Source: Pampus argenteus (Eukaryota > Chordata > Actinopteri > Scombriformes > Stromateidae). Taken from it: a stretch of DNA of 64,000 nt. Made by a program: the position numbers and the translations under genes. Positions 1-12,250 of this stretch are shown in pieces. The stretch's first letter is position 1. Every line of letters begins with the position of its first letter. A model generated the notes under the pieces. The model did no database searches. It was not told where the DNA came from and saw nothing but the letters and a program-made list of their open reading frames with translations. The DNA is taken from assembly GCA_036937835.1 (NCBI GenBank), contig CM072877.1:19439001-19503000 (forward strand), read 5' to 3'.

Positions 1-215
1 CAACAAATGTTTGTGTGCTGTTGTCATTTAGTTTGAGTTTCCAACACAGAAGCTTCTCTACAAGCCACGAAATATGAATGAAAGAAATAAGCAAGCGTAC
101 GCTGCGTCGCGCATTAACGCGTTTTCTTGACTGGTCCTCTCCCGCAGGGCTTCCCGGGCACTTTCCAGGTTCAGCTGCAACATCTGCAGGTCATTACGCT
201 GGTTCTCACACACCT

Positions 216-247
<32 letters not shown>

Positions 248-3200
248 GCATTATTAGTTTATTTATTTACATTTAAGATAGCTCGACACAATCTATCCAA
301 CGTTTAACAGTCACAGTGAAATTTTTCTTGTCACTCTGGTTTTATGGTTATAATATAATATAAGTTCTGGACATGAACTGGATCCACGCGGCCGTGGTGA
401 AGAAACTGCAGGCTCTGAGGTATGCTGCCAAACCAGAAAGTCACCTCAGATGTTGACAATAGTGCAAGCGGGAGGAATGAGGAAAAATGTATTTCATAAA
501 CAGTCAACTAACAGCTGCAGAGGTGTTTTATTAGAGTTTGTTGATAGTTATTATTGCTGGTCATTCATTTTCTTGGCGTGTTGGATTTGACTTTTTGTGT
601 TACCTGCCGCAGACAGCGCAGCTCAGACATGGTGCGCTCCTGTTTGGACTGAGCCAGTTCCAACAGCTCATCTTTCCAGCTGCCTCCCTCTCCTGGTGGG
701 AAAACGTCAAATGTTTCACTCATCTCAGCAGGAACAACAACAAACAACAACAACATCGTCATTTTTTTGTTATTTTGTTGTCAGCACATTCAACCAAAAA
801 TGGAAAAATAAAAACCTACGACGGTGTATCTTCACATACCTGACAAGGCCAGATCCCTGCGCAGCAGCTGGAGCTCCTGTTTCAGACGGATGATCTCCTC
901 TCTCTGGGTGCTGCTCTGCGTCACCTGCTGCTGCAGCTCCTCTACAACCAGACACGACACCGACGAGAACAAATAAGAAACACAGCTGGAATAATTACTT
1001 ATAGATTCAAGTTTCACTCATGTACCTTTAAGGCATGTGACCTCACGCCTTGTATCTCTGTAATAGCGTTTATTTTCCTCCAAGTCTCTTAGGAGCTTGT
1101 TTTCCTGTGAGCGACTCTCTGTTAGTGACGTCTCCCGCTCTCGTAGGCGCTCTGTGAGGTCAAATATGTGACTGGAGGCCTCAGTCACATCGTTGTCCTG
1201 GTGGGAGAAGAACAAGAACACATAACACTTAACTGGATTTTAATCCTCTAGACTACTCACAAAAATCAGCCATATATATTTATGGAGGTTTAAGGAACTG
1301 GTCTGCTCGTGTACCTTGAGTTTAAGCAGTGAACTCAGTTCTTCCTCCCTGACCTGCAGCGAGCCGACCTGAGCGGACAGAGCCATGACTGTGGAGTTCA
1401 GACTCTGGTTCTTGTCCTAAAAGACAACGCAGATAAGATACGAAGATAAATCTGGTTGATCAGAACTATCAATCCTGGTGTTTTCTTATGTTAAACAGTA
1501 TTTCTACAGGATGTGAACAGGTTATTTGTCTTTATAGAGAACATAAATGTGTATTTATGTTACAACGGTACCTCGTAGTCTTGATATTTTTGGCTGATGT
1601 TCTGCCGTTTCTGCTCGAGCTCACAGAGCTGTTGTTGGGCTACGTTCAGCTCCTTCTGGACCTCCTTCTCCCTGGTTTCCATCACCCACACGCGTTTAGT
1701 CAGGACTCTGATCACCTCGTTACGCTTCTGCAACTCACCTGTACGAACAATAAGACCATCACTGACATGCGATGATGTGAAGAGCCTCAATATGGAGTTT
1801 ATATATATAAACAGACTAGAACATCAAAAGGAAAAATGCTAAATATTAGCAGGCTGCAGCTTCCCAAAGGTGAGCCTTTGCTGCTATAACACAGTAGTAC
1901 ACAGTACAATATTTTTATAAACATTAATTCATTATTTATCAATTAGCATAAATTGCAAAAACACAGAAGAAATAGTAACTGTGAATCTGTATTAGAGCTG
2001 CAACAGTTTTGGACAAAACAAGACAAACATTCTGAAAATAAATAATATCTTCTTCACTATTTTACATTTTATAAACAAACAGATTAATCGAGAAAACAAT
2101 CTGTCGCCCTACAGATCTCCTCACCATCCAAACGGGCACACCTCTGCTCCGCCAAGAGCATCCTTTGGCGGTCTCGCTCCCAGGCGTACAGCTGCTTGTG
2201 ATGGGACGCGGCCATGCTGTTCAGCTCTGTGTCTCGGTCCTTCAGCTCGGCCATCAGCAGCTGCAGCTCCCTCCTCTGCCTCTGGATGGTGGAGCCACTC
2301 ACGTCATTCACAAGAAACTGTATTAAAGCACAAAAACACAACAGCTTCATGATACGGACACATTTATTAAGATACAGAGCTGAAAAAATGAGTCAATTTA
2401 TTGATTTCCTGCTTTAACAATTTATATATTTGCTGTTTTCTTTGGTCTTTTATGATAATCAACTACATAACTTCAGACAAAACAAACACACTCATTTTGG
2501 CAATAAGGGATCCTGGATTTTCTTATGTTACAGAGACTAAACAATAATGAAAATAATCATCAATTTCACCCTAAACTAGAAACATAGAGGCTCTTAATGA
2601 GATTTTAGATCAGTAAACAAGGTGAATTATTTTACTGTATGTGTAATAATTTGTTCTTACAGTGTTTATAGATAAGATAAGATACACATCACAATCAAAA
2701 TGAATGCATATATGTGTATATAAGGTATTTATTTATAAATCTTCACTTGGACAGATGTTTTTTTTCTATTCGGGGATCAATATGTGTAATTCTTGACACA
2801 GTGAAAATGGATGATGACTGTGTAAAGAGGGATCAGTCATGTAGTCATGCATCAGTGATCTGGAGCTTGTTTTATGAAACTTTTCTATTTATCAGTTTCA
2901 TATATATTTTACTTGATCTTTATGTAAATTATGCTAATTATCTTAGGCTATACATGCTGTGATATATGTAATAAATTCAGTCTATATACATGTTTCTATA
3001 CAAATAAACTTTAACCTATAAAATTAAACAATAATGACCCAAACTGGGTAAACTGTTGTGACCTGTTTAACTGGAGTGCTGTGCCAGATCTCAGCTGAAG
3101 TATCTGAAAAGTCAAAGTGGAAGTTAGATGATTGAAACTTTGCCTCTTCCATGTCAAACAAACAATGTTGTTGTTGTTGTTGTTTACCAGAAGGCCTGGA

Positions 3201-3265
3201 TGGGATGCAGGCTGGGGCTCCTCCATCAGAGAGAGATAATCCTCTCCCTCCGTCCATCGCATCAT
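1..3265 (-). CDS. ccdc62: Coiled-coil domain-containing protein 62, 5' part (gene continues beyond the left edge)
   Basis: Coding exons read on the minus strand: 3265-3188, 2317-2125, 1738-1572, 1416-1315, 1197-1026, 941-840, 692-604, and a last visible one starting at 213 (donor uncertain, perhaps near 101). All but the last donor have GT/AG borders and compatible phases. The translation follows the N-terminal half of vertebrate CCDC62: QRQRRELQLLMAELKDRD in exon 2, ELQKRNEVIRVLTKRV in exon 3, LSAQVGSLQVREEEL in exon 4, REEIIRLKQELQLL in exon 6 and KDELLELAQSKQERTMSEL in exon 7. The visible product is almost entirely heptad-like, charged coiled coil. In mammals CCDC62 is a nuclear, testis-enriched protein linked to oestrogen-receptor coactivation and sperm development; that is family knowledge. 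The first Met is ambiguous (3265 or 3262), and the first exon is poorly conserved and less certain than the rest. Confidence 0.88.
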
Positions 3266-3554
3266 GAACAGGTATATTACCTGTGTTCCCTGTTACCTCT
3301 GTTATGACTTCATTGTTATTGTCTTGAGCCTTTTAGCTAAGGCTAAAGTTAGCTAGCTAAGGCTGAAGTAACTAAAACTTTTAGTTAAGCTTAAGTATTT
3401 AAACGTAATTCCCCGATATATATTAATATATGTTCCTTATCTAAACATACAACTTGGTTCTGGTAAACTGAAGTTATCTATAGTTATCTTACGTTAGTTT
3501 AACGGACTGTTTTCACCAACTTTATTTAAAATGAGGGACTCGAGGAGCGGACGG

Positions 3555-3562
3555 TGACGTCA
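3555..3562. promoter_or_regulatory. Perfect CRE-type octamer upstream of ccdc62
   Basis: TGACGTCA lies about 290 bp upstream of the ccdc62 start codon, in a locally GC-rich stretch. The full palindromic CRE is bound by CREB/CREM/ATF factors, and CREM drives many post-meiotic germ-cell genes, which would suit a testis-enriched gene. Function is inferred only from sequence and position. Confidence 0.35.
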
Positions 3563-3984
3563 CGCCAACGGCCGGTTTTTTTAAACTTCTAACATTAAAC
3601 AACATAAACATAAACATAAGAAGCAGAGTTTCTATGGATATCACTAAAACGTCTTTGCTGGAGAGATTAAAGAGAGTTTCCTTATAAAATAGTTTCCTTA
3701 TTAATTTGAGACTTCCGGATGTCTCGTCTTATCCTTGAAACACAAAACCCAGGAGACGAAGCTCCTCTTCTTCTTTACCTGCAGACGAGGCACGATTTAG
3801 CGCATTGCTGCCGTCTACTGGTGTAAAAATACGTGATTTTTACTTTTGTCAGTAGAATTAGCAGTGACAATTTACTGCAATGTAAAAAAAAAAAAAACTC
3901 CATTACAAGTAGAAATCCTACATGAAGAACTTACATAACTATTATAAGCTTTATGTAGTTAAAGTACTGAAGTAATTTCCTAGT

Positions 3985-4196
<212 letters not shown>

Positions 4197-4839
4197 CAGT
4201 ACATAAGTATTGTGATCTTGATGTAATTAAAGTACTGCAGTAACATCATTGTTAGAGCAGCATGTTACTGTTGTAGCTGCTGGAGGTGGAGCTAGTTTCA
4301 ACTACTTTATATACAGTTAGATAGTTTAGTCCAGTGGTTCCCAAACTTGTCCAAGATAAGGTTAAGCAATAAGGAAGCAGTGAGAAGTAAAGTAGAACAA
4401 ATCAGACAGGTAGTATAATAAATATTGTTTAGTATTTCTGGCCACAGTAATTAACTGTGCTGCTGAGACAGAGAGGAAGTATGTGATAATATATGTTGTT
4501 GTTGATGCAGTAAAAAGGTTTTTGGATATAGTTGAAATTACTGGAGAAGAAGTGTATTTATTTATTTATTGTTGTTTTCATTGATTGATTATTCTATATA
4601 ATAATAATAATTTAAGGAAAAGACGAGAACAGAGTCGTGTTTTCAATCCAGTAGAAGGCGGTAATGCAAATTTTAGATGTAAACCGCCTCTAAAAACCAT
4701 CGAAGAAGAAGAGTTTGCGTGTTGTGCGTCGGTTTTCCGGAGCAACAGGGGGCGCTGTTGCTGTTGCACTACCAGGCGTGCTCAAAGTACGCCAACTAAA
4801 CCTTATTCAACAATAATGGTTTTCTAAAAGTCAAACTAC

Positions 4840-4899
4840 CGTCAATAATGCGAGCGGCTTCACTGGACAGACAGCAGTTTTAGAGAATATTTTCGCGAG
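4840..4899 (+). other. denr: Probable 5' non-coding exon of denr
   Basis: GC-richer sequence ends at a good donor (CGCGAG/GTACGT) after 4899. The denr coding exon begins after an acceptor at 6350 with a 10-nt leader, so an upstream untranslated exon is needed and this is the best candidate. The transcription start cannot be fixed from sequence. Confidence 0.5.
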
Positions 4900-5517
4900 G
4901 TACGTAACTCGACGTTTCTTCCATCTTTTGCTCAGTTATTCAGCTCGTCAGTTAGCGGTTAGCCTGCAGAGCTAACGGTGACAGCTGGGTGACTCAACGT
5001 TACCTGATGAATGAAACCAGTTAAACTCATTTCAGGGGGTTATTTTCATCGGTAAGGGGCAGTTAGGTTCAGTGATAGTGTAAACACTAACCGTGATATT
5101 TAAATCGTATAAATTATTATATTATATTGTAGCTAAGAGGTTTATAAAAACACTAAAACAGCCGCATGTGTGAGCTAAGCTAAAGCTAGTTTTTGTGCTG
5201 ACTTCTTCGATGCTATCAAGCCAACTATCCACTGATCTGCTGCCGCTGTGTGTTTAATTAACCCTCCGAGACACCGACGTGTAAATGTCTGACTTGTTCC
5301 AGCTCACAATATTCATATTCATATATGTTTATGTTTGTCTTCCACGATATTATCTGAGCAAACAGTTAAAGATATGAGCAGATTGTTTGCAGGGAAGGCT
5401 AGCATGATGAAATACTGGCAAGGAGCCTCCATGCTACCATGATAACAAGCCTGAAGACATTAGTAGCATTACTGTGGAGTGAAAGCTGTCTTTTCTTTTA
5501 ATTTGTGAAAGCTCATT

Positions 5518-6156
5518 TTAAAGGACCGGTTCATAATTTTTTAAGTGTGTCTGAAAACAGTCTATTTTTATCATTTGAAGTGTTTTTTAAATGACCTACA
5601 GGTTTTTTTTTTTATATCATGGGGTGTATATTTTTAATTTAAACAGACAGTTATCTCTGTGACCCTGTAAAGACAGCCAATAAAACACCTTAAAGGACAG
5701 ATTCACAATTTTTCAAGTGTGTTTTAAAAATAACAGCCAGGAGTCTAAATGATCAGTGATCATGCTTTTCTTGCTGTAATCATCCTCCTGTTCATACTGA
5801 CCATTAGATCCCTTCATAATACACTTACAATGAAAGTGATGGAGACTAAACCCACAAACATGGATTCAAAAGTTCATGTGAAGCTAATCTGAAGCTTCAA
5901 ATCCAGCAGATATGTTTCAACGTTACAGTGTTTTTAGAGCCAAAGTCCCTCTTTTTGTTCCTATACTTCCACCACAGCTCAACAGGGAAACACAAAGAGG
6001 GAATTTGATGCTAAACAGACTGTAAATGTGTCAGATATCCACTTGATATGACTAACTCACACTGATGAAGCTTCGTGGCTTCCCTCCAGCCCACAGAAGA
6101 TCACTGGGAGAGGTCCCAGCACTGGAAGAGAAAGCTACCAGCATCTGCAAGGACTC

Positions 6157-6187
<31 letters not shown>

Positions 6188-6325
6188 CACCGTCTGTCTG
6201 AACTCCCTCCATCTGGCAGACGTTATAATACCTTCACAAACAGCACAGTGACAGCTGCTGTAACTGATAATCACAGACTATACATTCACTCACAGACACA
6301 GAACTTAAATTATGCAACCTATCCC
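5518..6325. mobile_element. MITE-like interspersed repeat in denr intron 1
   Basis: Starts with TTAAAGGACCGGTTCA at 5518; a second similar start lies near 5692. About 400 bp (5745-6110) is nearly identical to 55855-56140 in eif2b1 intron 1. That second copy ends near 56327 with TGAACCCGTCCTTTAA, close to the inverse complement of the 5518 end, so the family has terminal inverted repeats. No coding capacity. A CA repeat (about 6156-6183) sits inside this copy. Confidence 0.6.
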
Positions 6326-6360
6326 TTTAATGTTTCTGTCTTTTCTCTAGATACATTGTG

Positions 6361-8892
6361 ATGGCTACTACTGAGATGGAATCGGGTTCTTTGGAAAACA
6401 GATCAGAGCACGCTGACCCTGATTCAAAGTACCCACTGAAAGTGCTTTACTGTGGAGGTAAAGTATACAAGCTTTATATCACGTCATCCTTACAAGGTTT
6501 ACATTGGTACTAGGACTGCAGCTAACAATTATTTTCATTCTCGATTGGTTGTTTGGTTTATAAAATGTCAGGTTTCAGTGTCTAGTTTTGTCCCAATAAA
6601 CAGCCTACAACTTAAATATATTCAGTTTACTGTCATAGAGGAAAAGAAACAGAAACTTTCACTTTTAAGAAGCTTGAAACAGAATTTAGACAAGACTATT
6701 CGATTAATCATCTATTAGTTGCAGCTCTAATTGGTACCTTTTAATGTGTTTTAATTCATTGTTTTCTTTCCCTGCAGTGTGCTCTCTGCCTACAGAGGTA
6801 AGTTCAGACATGACTCGGCTCACTAAATTTCTCACTAGTATACCTGTTATTGTGAACTGATATTTAATCTGTTCTTTAACTTCTACTGTTGTGTCTGCAG
6901 TACTGTGAGTACATGCCTGAACCAGCCAAATGCAGGCAGTGGCTTGAGAAGAACTTTCCGGATGTATTTGCCAGGATGACTGTAGGTGAGTTTCAATTAG
7001 GATTTTATATTAAATATTCATCATTACACAAGAATACGTGAGAATTAGATGTGGTGATGCTGAGATAAAATCATGTTTATGTCTGTCATGCAGCCTTTTT
7101 AATTATCATGTTCAGAGTTTGATTGCAGTCGCTGGTTCCCTCCAAATCAGTCAGGATCTTCTCAATATTAAGAGAAGAAGAAGAAGAAGAAATTACTGTT
7201 AATACTTAATACAAGGAGGGTACAATACTGTGTTTATACACTAGAAATATGTTTAGGTTGTAGATTATTGATTGGGATATTATGGGATGTCACTGGGTTT
7301 GTGATTTACAGAGTGAGAAATGGCTTCATAATGAGGGAAAAATCTTACATAAAACAGATTTTCAGGTCTGAAGATTAAGTATGTAAAGATACTGTTACAA
7401 ATATAATCGTAAAATAGTCATCCCAAAGGTACGAGTTATTATTGCTGGATTGGTTTTAATATTTGTCCGTTGTTTTTCTGTCCAACTGGCCCGGCAACAA
7501 AGGTGCCGAAGCAGGAACCCGGTACCGGAGATGCCCCCCCAGCAGGAGAAGAGGAGGAGAAGAAGAAACAGAAGAGAGGTGTGGTGTCAAAGAAAAGTGT
7601 TTTTTGTTTCAGTATTATCAGCTCATTAGGTGTCACGGTGTTGGATGTACATTCAAATATCATATCTGCATGTCAAAGCACGCAATCATTTCTGTAGTTA
7701 GCCTTTCTTCTATGGAAATTATTCTACACGGGATGTCCATGTCTAAAAATGGAGCAACATTTTCATATATGGACGAAGTCATAAAGTTAGTTGTCAATTG
7801 ATTTATGGTATGTTACTGTTAATATTTAATTTCAAGGTGGAAGAGGCCAGATCAAACAGAAAAAGAAGACTGTGCCTCAGAAAGTGACGATAGCAAAAAT
7901 CCCAAGAGCCAAGAAGAAATACGTCACACGGGTTTGTGGCCTGGCAACCTTCGGTAAAACCTTTATATTTATTATTTATTAATTTTTACTGCTCTCTCTT
8001 TTTCTCTCTCAATGCTTTTTATCCTTAAATCCTGTGTTGACTCTTGCAGACATTGAGCTTAAAGAAGCTCAGCGATTCTTTGCCCAGAAATTCTCTTGCG
8101 GTGCCTCCGTTACAGCAGAGGATGAAATAATCATTCAGGGAGATTTTACAGACGACATAATCGACGTCATTCAAGAGAAATGGCCTGAGGTGAGCTGTCT
8201 AATGATTTCTCTCAACTTTATTTTCATTGGTCGAGGCAGAGCTGGTTTTTAAAGAGTCATTTTACAGTTTGAACTTCTCTGTGATGTGCTCTGGTCTGTT
8301 TTTATCTTAAGGATCTCAGGACATGACCTGAGCAGAGATGACACGTGTTTAACAACACTTTGTTTGTGTTAAATCTATTTGCATTTTATGATCTTACTTC
8401 CCCTTTTAACATTTCTTGTCAGCGAATCCCATTAAAAGACCAAAACTAACGTGTTAATACGCAGAGTACCTTAAAAACTGCTCACACTCTTGCTTCAGGG
8501 AAAATTACTTTTTAAGAAGCTTCCCGATGGTGGCATCAACAACACTAAGGTTGTGTTCACCTTATGCGATGCAGAATTGGTTTACGGTTCTTCCAGTCTC
8601 AAATACCACCTGAACACAGAGCATCCCTTTGCTAAAAACAGTCAGTGATGCATTTTGGCTCCTGTTCTGATGCATCCTCTGGTTTAAGAAACCCGTTCTC
8701 AAAGACTTACTTTTGGTCAGTATTTCACATTCTGAACGAGGCATTTTAATCTAGATTAATTTCAAGATTTCAGTGATATTAATCTAGATTTAAAAAAAAT
8801 GAATCTATGCCCACCACTACTAAATTTACTCTCTTGTGTCTTGTTAGGTGGACGATGACAGCATTGATGATCTGGGTGAAGTCAAGAAGTGA
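6361..8892 (+). CDS. denr: Density-regulated protein DENR (translation reinitiation and release factor)
   Basis: Coding exons: 6361-6457, 6778-6797, 6901-6981, 7503-7578, 7837-7953, 8050-8189, 8848-8892. The product matches DENR along its length: [20 protein letters not shown] with the N-terminal Cys-containing zinc-binding segment, a Glu/Lys-rich linker ([10 protein letters not shown]), then the SUI1/eIF1-like domain with [19 protein letters not shown] and [16 protein letters not shown], ending in GEVKK. Family role: with MCTS1, DENR promotes 40S recycling and reinitiation after upstream ORFs. The exon 4 to 5 junction is the only awkward one. The reading frame needs the donor after 6981 (GTAGGT) rather than the stronger-looking one after 6985, which shortens the segment corresponding to ENSPKQ in mammals. 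A polyadenylation signal lies at 9147-9152. Confidence 0.95.
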
Positions 8893-9146
8893 AGACCAAA
8901 TATGCACTTTTACTGAAATGGATGTGACCTGTAAAAGCGACAACCTGGCCAAATGTACACATTAAGTCATTTTATACTTATTTTATTTACTGTACATAAA
9001 AAGCTGCGGACTTGGCCACTCACTTGGCTTTTTCTTTTTTCTTTCTTTTTTTTTTTTTAGTTAATAGCTGCTTTCTCTCGTTTGCCAAAGGTGTGGTATG
9101 ACGTGAATCCCTCCCAAATGTTCTTCACTAAAGCAAACTGTAGGCT

Positions 9147-9152
9147 AATAAA
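9147..9152 (+). terminator. Candidate polyadenylation signal of denr
   Basis: AATAAA about 255 nt after the denr stop codon, followed by T-rich sequence. The rest of 9153-9540 shows no gene. Confidence 0.5.
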
Positions 9153-9546
9153 TTTCAGTCTTCTTCGCCTGTACACTCTTCTTTCTTTCTCTTTTCAATG
9201 GGTTTGTGTCAATTGTTCAAAACAAAAAACATTAAAACATTTTCAGGGTTATGATTTGTGGGAGTCACCTGCTTTATCTGTAATTGTTTTTCAAGTATCC
9301 CATCTCAATACCCATGAGTCAACTTATTCCCCTGCTTAATAGTTTGATAATGAAGGCTCATTCCCCGGACAGATAACATTTACAGTTGTTTGAATGCTCC
9401 TCTGGGTCAGTAGCACGTCCCAGTAGATAACACGCTACACAGATGTTCGCTCCACCTCTGAGTTAGCGTGTTTGTCTTAGAATCGTTTGCATAAACAGAA
9501 ATATTTCCCTACTAAAGTCACCTGGTGCATCATATCTATGTTTGCA

Positions 9547-9554
9547 CTATAAAG
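9547..9554 (+). promoter_or_regulatory. TATA-like box upstream of the hydroxycarboxylic acid receptor
   Basis: CTATAAAG lies about 35 bp before the ATG at 9586. If used, the 5' UTR would be under about 15 nt, so an upstream exon or start is equally possible. Confidence 0.25.
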
Positions 9555-9585
9555 AACTTAGTGCTGAGCCGCCAGAGGACAAACA

Positions 9586-10581
9586 ATGAATTTCTCACAC
9601 TCAAATAGTACCTGCTGCACCTTCGGGTCTCCCGTCCTGGACCAGGTTTTGCCTCCAGTGCTCATCCTGGAGTTCATGTTTGGACTGATGGGGAACATCG
9701 TCGCCTTGTGGATGTTCATTTTCCACATGGACGAATGGAAGCCCAACGCCGTGTACCTGACTCACCTGGCTGTCGCCGACTCCATCGTGCTGTTCTGCCT
9801 CCCGTTCAGAGCAGACTACTACAGGCGAGGGAAAAACTGGATCCACGGCGACGCCCTGTGTCGCATCCTGCTATTCATGCTGGCAGCCAACCGTGCAGCG
9901 GGAATCTTCTTCCTCACAGCCGTGGCCGTCGACCGATACTTCAAGATCGTTCACCCGATGAACCGGATCAACCGAATGGGCCTGGGCTACGCGCTGTGGG
10001 TCTCCGTCAGCCTCTGGGGCCTCATTTTTCTTGCCACCGGGTACCTTCTTGCCAGTAGCCACTTGTACCCCTACAGTGACAGTAAACAGTGTGAGAGTTT
10101 CAACATTTGCATGGGCTTCAGCCCCCTTTCCACCTGGCACAACACTTTCTACGTCATCCAGTTTTTCCTGCCCGCTGCAATCGTCGCTTTCTGCACATTC
10201 AGAATTACGTGGCAGCTGAGGACCAGGACTGTGGACAAACAGGGTAAAATCAAACGTGCCGTTCAGTTCGTCTTGGCCGTGGCTTTGATCTTCATTATCT
10301 GCTTCTTTCCCAGCACTGTGTCACGCATTGCTGTGTGGATCCTCAAGGTATGGTACGATGAATGCAAATACTTCAAGGAGGCCAACCTGGCGTTCTACAC
10401 GTCTGTGTGTTTCACGTACTTCAACAGTGTCCTCAACCCTGTCGTGTATTATTTCTCGAGCCCTGCCTTCAGCGGCACCTTCAACAAGCTGCTGAATAAG
10501 CTGCTGAGAAGGAAGGACGACGGAGATCAGTCGGAAACAAATGAGAATCCAATTTCCACCATTGCTAGTAGAAATAGTTAA
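9586..10581 (+). CDS. hcar1: Hydroxycarboxylic acid receptor (class A GPCR, HCAR1/2-like)
   Basis: An intronless 331-residue seven-transmembrane receptor. N-terminal sequons at N2 and N7; TM1 near 22-47 (GN at 36-37); TM2 with LAVAD (61-65); TM3 with DRY at 116-118; TM6 with CFFP at 239-242; TM7 with NPVVYY at 284-289; a short Ser/Thr-rich tail. The segment FMLAANRAAGIFFLTAVAVDRYF aligns with HCAR2 FMLAMNRQGS. Arg103 matches the TM3 arginine (R111 in human HCAR2) that binds the ligand carboxylate, so a lactate, hydroxybutyrate or nicotinate-type ligand is likely. The family couples to Gi and suppresses lipolysis in mammals. Mammals carry HCAR genes beside DENR, as here. Which mammalian paralogue it corresponds to cannot be decided by eye; the symbol is the usual fish name. 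Confidence 0.9.
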   Translation: MNFSHSNSTCCTFGSPVLDQVLPPVLILEFMFGLMGNIVALWMFIFHMDEWKPNAVYLTHLAVADSIVLFCLPFRADYYRRGKNWIHGDALCRILLFMLAANRAAGIFFLTAVAVDRYFKIVHPMNRINRMGLGYALWVSVSLWGLIFLATGYLLASSHLYPYSDSKQCESFNICMGFSPLSTWHNTFYVIQFFLPAAIVAFCTFRITWQLRTRTVDKQGKIKRAVQFVLAVALIFIICFFPSTVSRIAVWILKVWYDECKYFKEANLAFYTSVCFTYFNSVLNPVVYYFSSPAFSGTFNKLLNKLLRRKDDGDQSETNENPISTIASRNS

Positions 10582-11691
10582 CGGTAGGTGCTGTTATGTT
10601 GCCTGCTGTCATTGTCTTACAAGCATCTAAAGGCTCTGCTTGTTGCTAAAAATGTATATAATCCAAGTTTAATTATTTTATTATTAAAATAATTTTCTAC
10701 ATTAAAAGGCAGAAGACCTTTTGTTGTGATGGTGAGCAATTAAATAACTAATATATGAATAATGAACAGCTTAGTGTGGTTAGAGCTCTAGTTTACACCC
10801 TTGTGAGTGCAGTTGCAGTGTGTAATTGAACTAATAAGCTGTTAAGAGTTAAAAATAGACCTGAGTTGCAGGGTGACGAATACAAACTGCTTGTAAAAAT
10901 AGCAATTAGGCCTTTTCCACTACAGGAAAGTACCTGAACGCAACAAAAACAATAAGAGAAGAATAATTATACTATTGAGAATATCAGAATAAAACTAGAT
11001 TGTCATATAAATTCTAGAGAAATACATTTAAAATACTACATAACATTTAGTTTCATGTTTTACTGATATTAATATTGACTTGAGAAAAGAAATCAGAATA
11101 TTAATTTGAATACATAATTTTCTTTCTTCCTCTTATCATCAGTGTCCTTGTTCTCTCTATTTGTCTTTCACAAGGCTTGATTTTGATTTAAGTTTACAAT
11201 ATCTAATTTAGACATTCAGTCATTCCTGGTTTATGAAATATGATGGAAAAGCACCTTCAGCACAGGTTCAGGGTTTGAAAAGCTCCAGTTTACAGGTTGA
11301 GTAATATCTGTCAAATAAGCAACGTTATGTATACAGTATGTATGTTATTGATAAGGGAGTAAATATAAATAAACCATCCATCAGAAAAAATATTTACAGT
11401 ATGAATGAGATGAACAACCAGAGGAAGGTCGAGGTGACTTTAGTTTACTGGAAATGTCAATAAACGCACAACGTTTACATCAACATAACTGGAAAAAATG
11501 TTCCTATATTCTTAAATGTTAAGTTTAAAGGGTAAGTGAGCATGTTTTAATCAATTAATTAATGTGACTGAATAAAATGTATATTATTGTTTTCTGTCTT
11601 TTGTCTCTGTGCATGTTTTTGCTCATTTACATTTCTAGTCTTTGTATTCTGTCCCATTGTGTCTTGTTGTCAAAACATAAATTAAAAATTA
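10582..11691. other. AT-rich intergenic sequence, no gene seen
   Basis: Downstream flank of the receptor gene. ATTAAA at about 10681 could serve as a polyadenylation signal. No ORF with coding character, RNA gene or repeat boundary was seen. Confidence 0.5.
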
Positions 11692-12250
11692 AAATCAAAT
11701 CAAATCAAATTTTATTTATATAGCCCAAAATCACAAAATACATTTGTCTCAGAGGGCTTTACAATCTGTACAGGGAGTGACACCCTCTGTCCTTAGACCC
11801 TCGATTAGTGAGGAAAAACTTGTCCACCAAAAAACCTTTTAACAGGGAAAAAGGTGGAAGAAACCTCAGGAAGAGCCACAGAGGAGGGATCCCTCTCCCA
11901 GGACGGACAGACGTGCAATGATGTCACATGTACAGAACAAATCAACAAACACATATTGTACACTCACAATGAATAATGGTGATAAATAATGACAATGATA
12001 AAATGAGAATAATGACAATGAATGATGAATTATTACAGTAACAGTGGAACCTGTGATAGAGATACAGATGCACAGCAGCAAATCATTACATAACTATAAT
12101 CTGTAATGGGGATATGGCAACAATGATGGCGGTGACAACACACGAAGAAAGACGCCACGAGGACCACAGCAGCAGACACAGTCTACAGAGAACCTGCTGG
12201 ACGAGAGAGCACAGAAACTCCGGGGAAGAAGTTTAATTAGTAACATGATA
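11692..12250 (-). mobile_element. Non-LTR retroelement 3' region with AAATC-type tail, copy 1
   Basis: Begins with a short run of AAATC repeats, then TTTTATTTATATAGCCC. On the minus strand this is a 3' end with a pentanucleotide tail, as in fish L2-like elements. Near-identical segments occur at 17685-18240 and 24033-24605. In this copy only, it is followed directly by a reverse transcriptase fragment. Confidence 0.7.

Noticed and set aside
9601..10140. Several ORFs overlapping the hydroxycarboxylic acid receptor on both strands
   Set aside because: The receptor frame has full GPCR motif conservation; the others are GC-driven shadows.
11866..12081. ORFs of 71-91 codons in the AAATC-tailed element (also near 17802 and 24160)
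   Set aside because: They lie in the 3' non-coding part of a retroelement and carry no RT or other domain; recurrence follows from element copy number.
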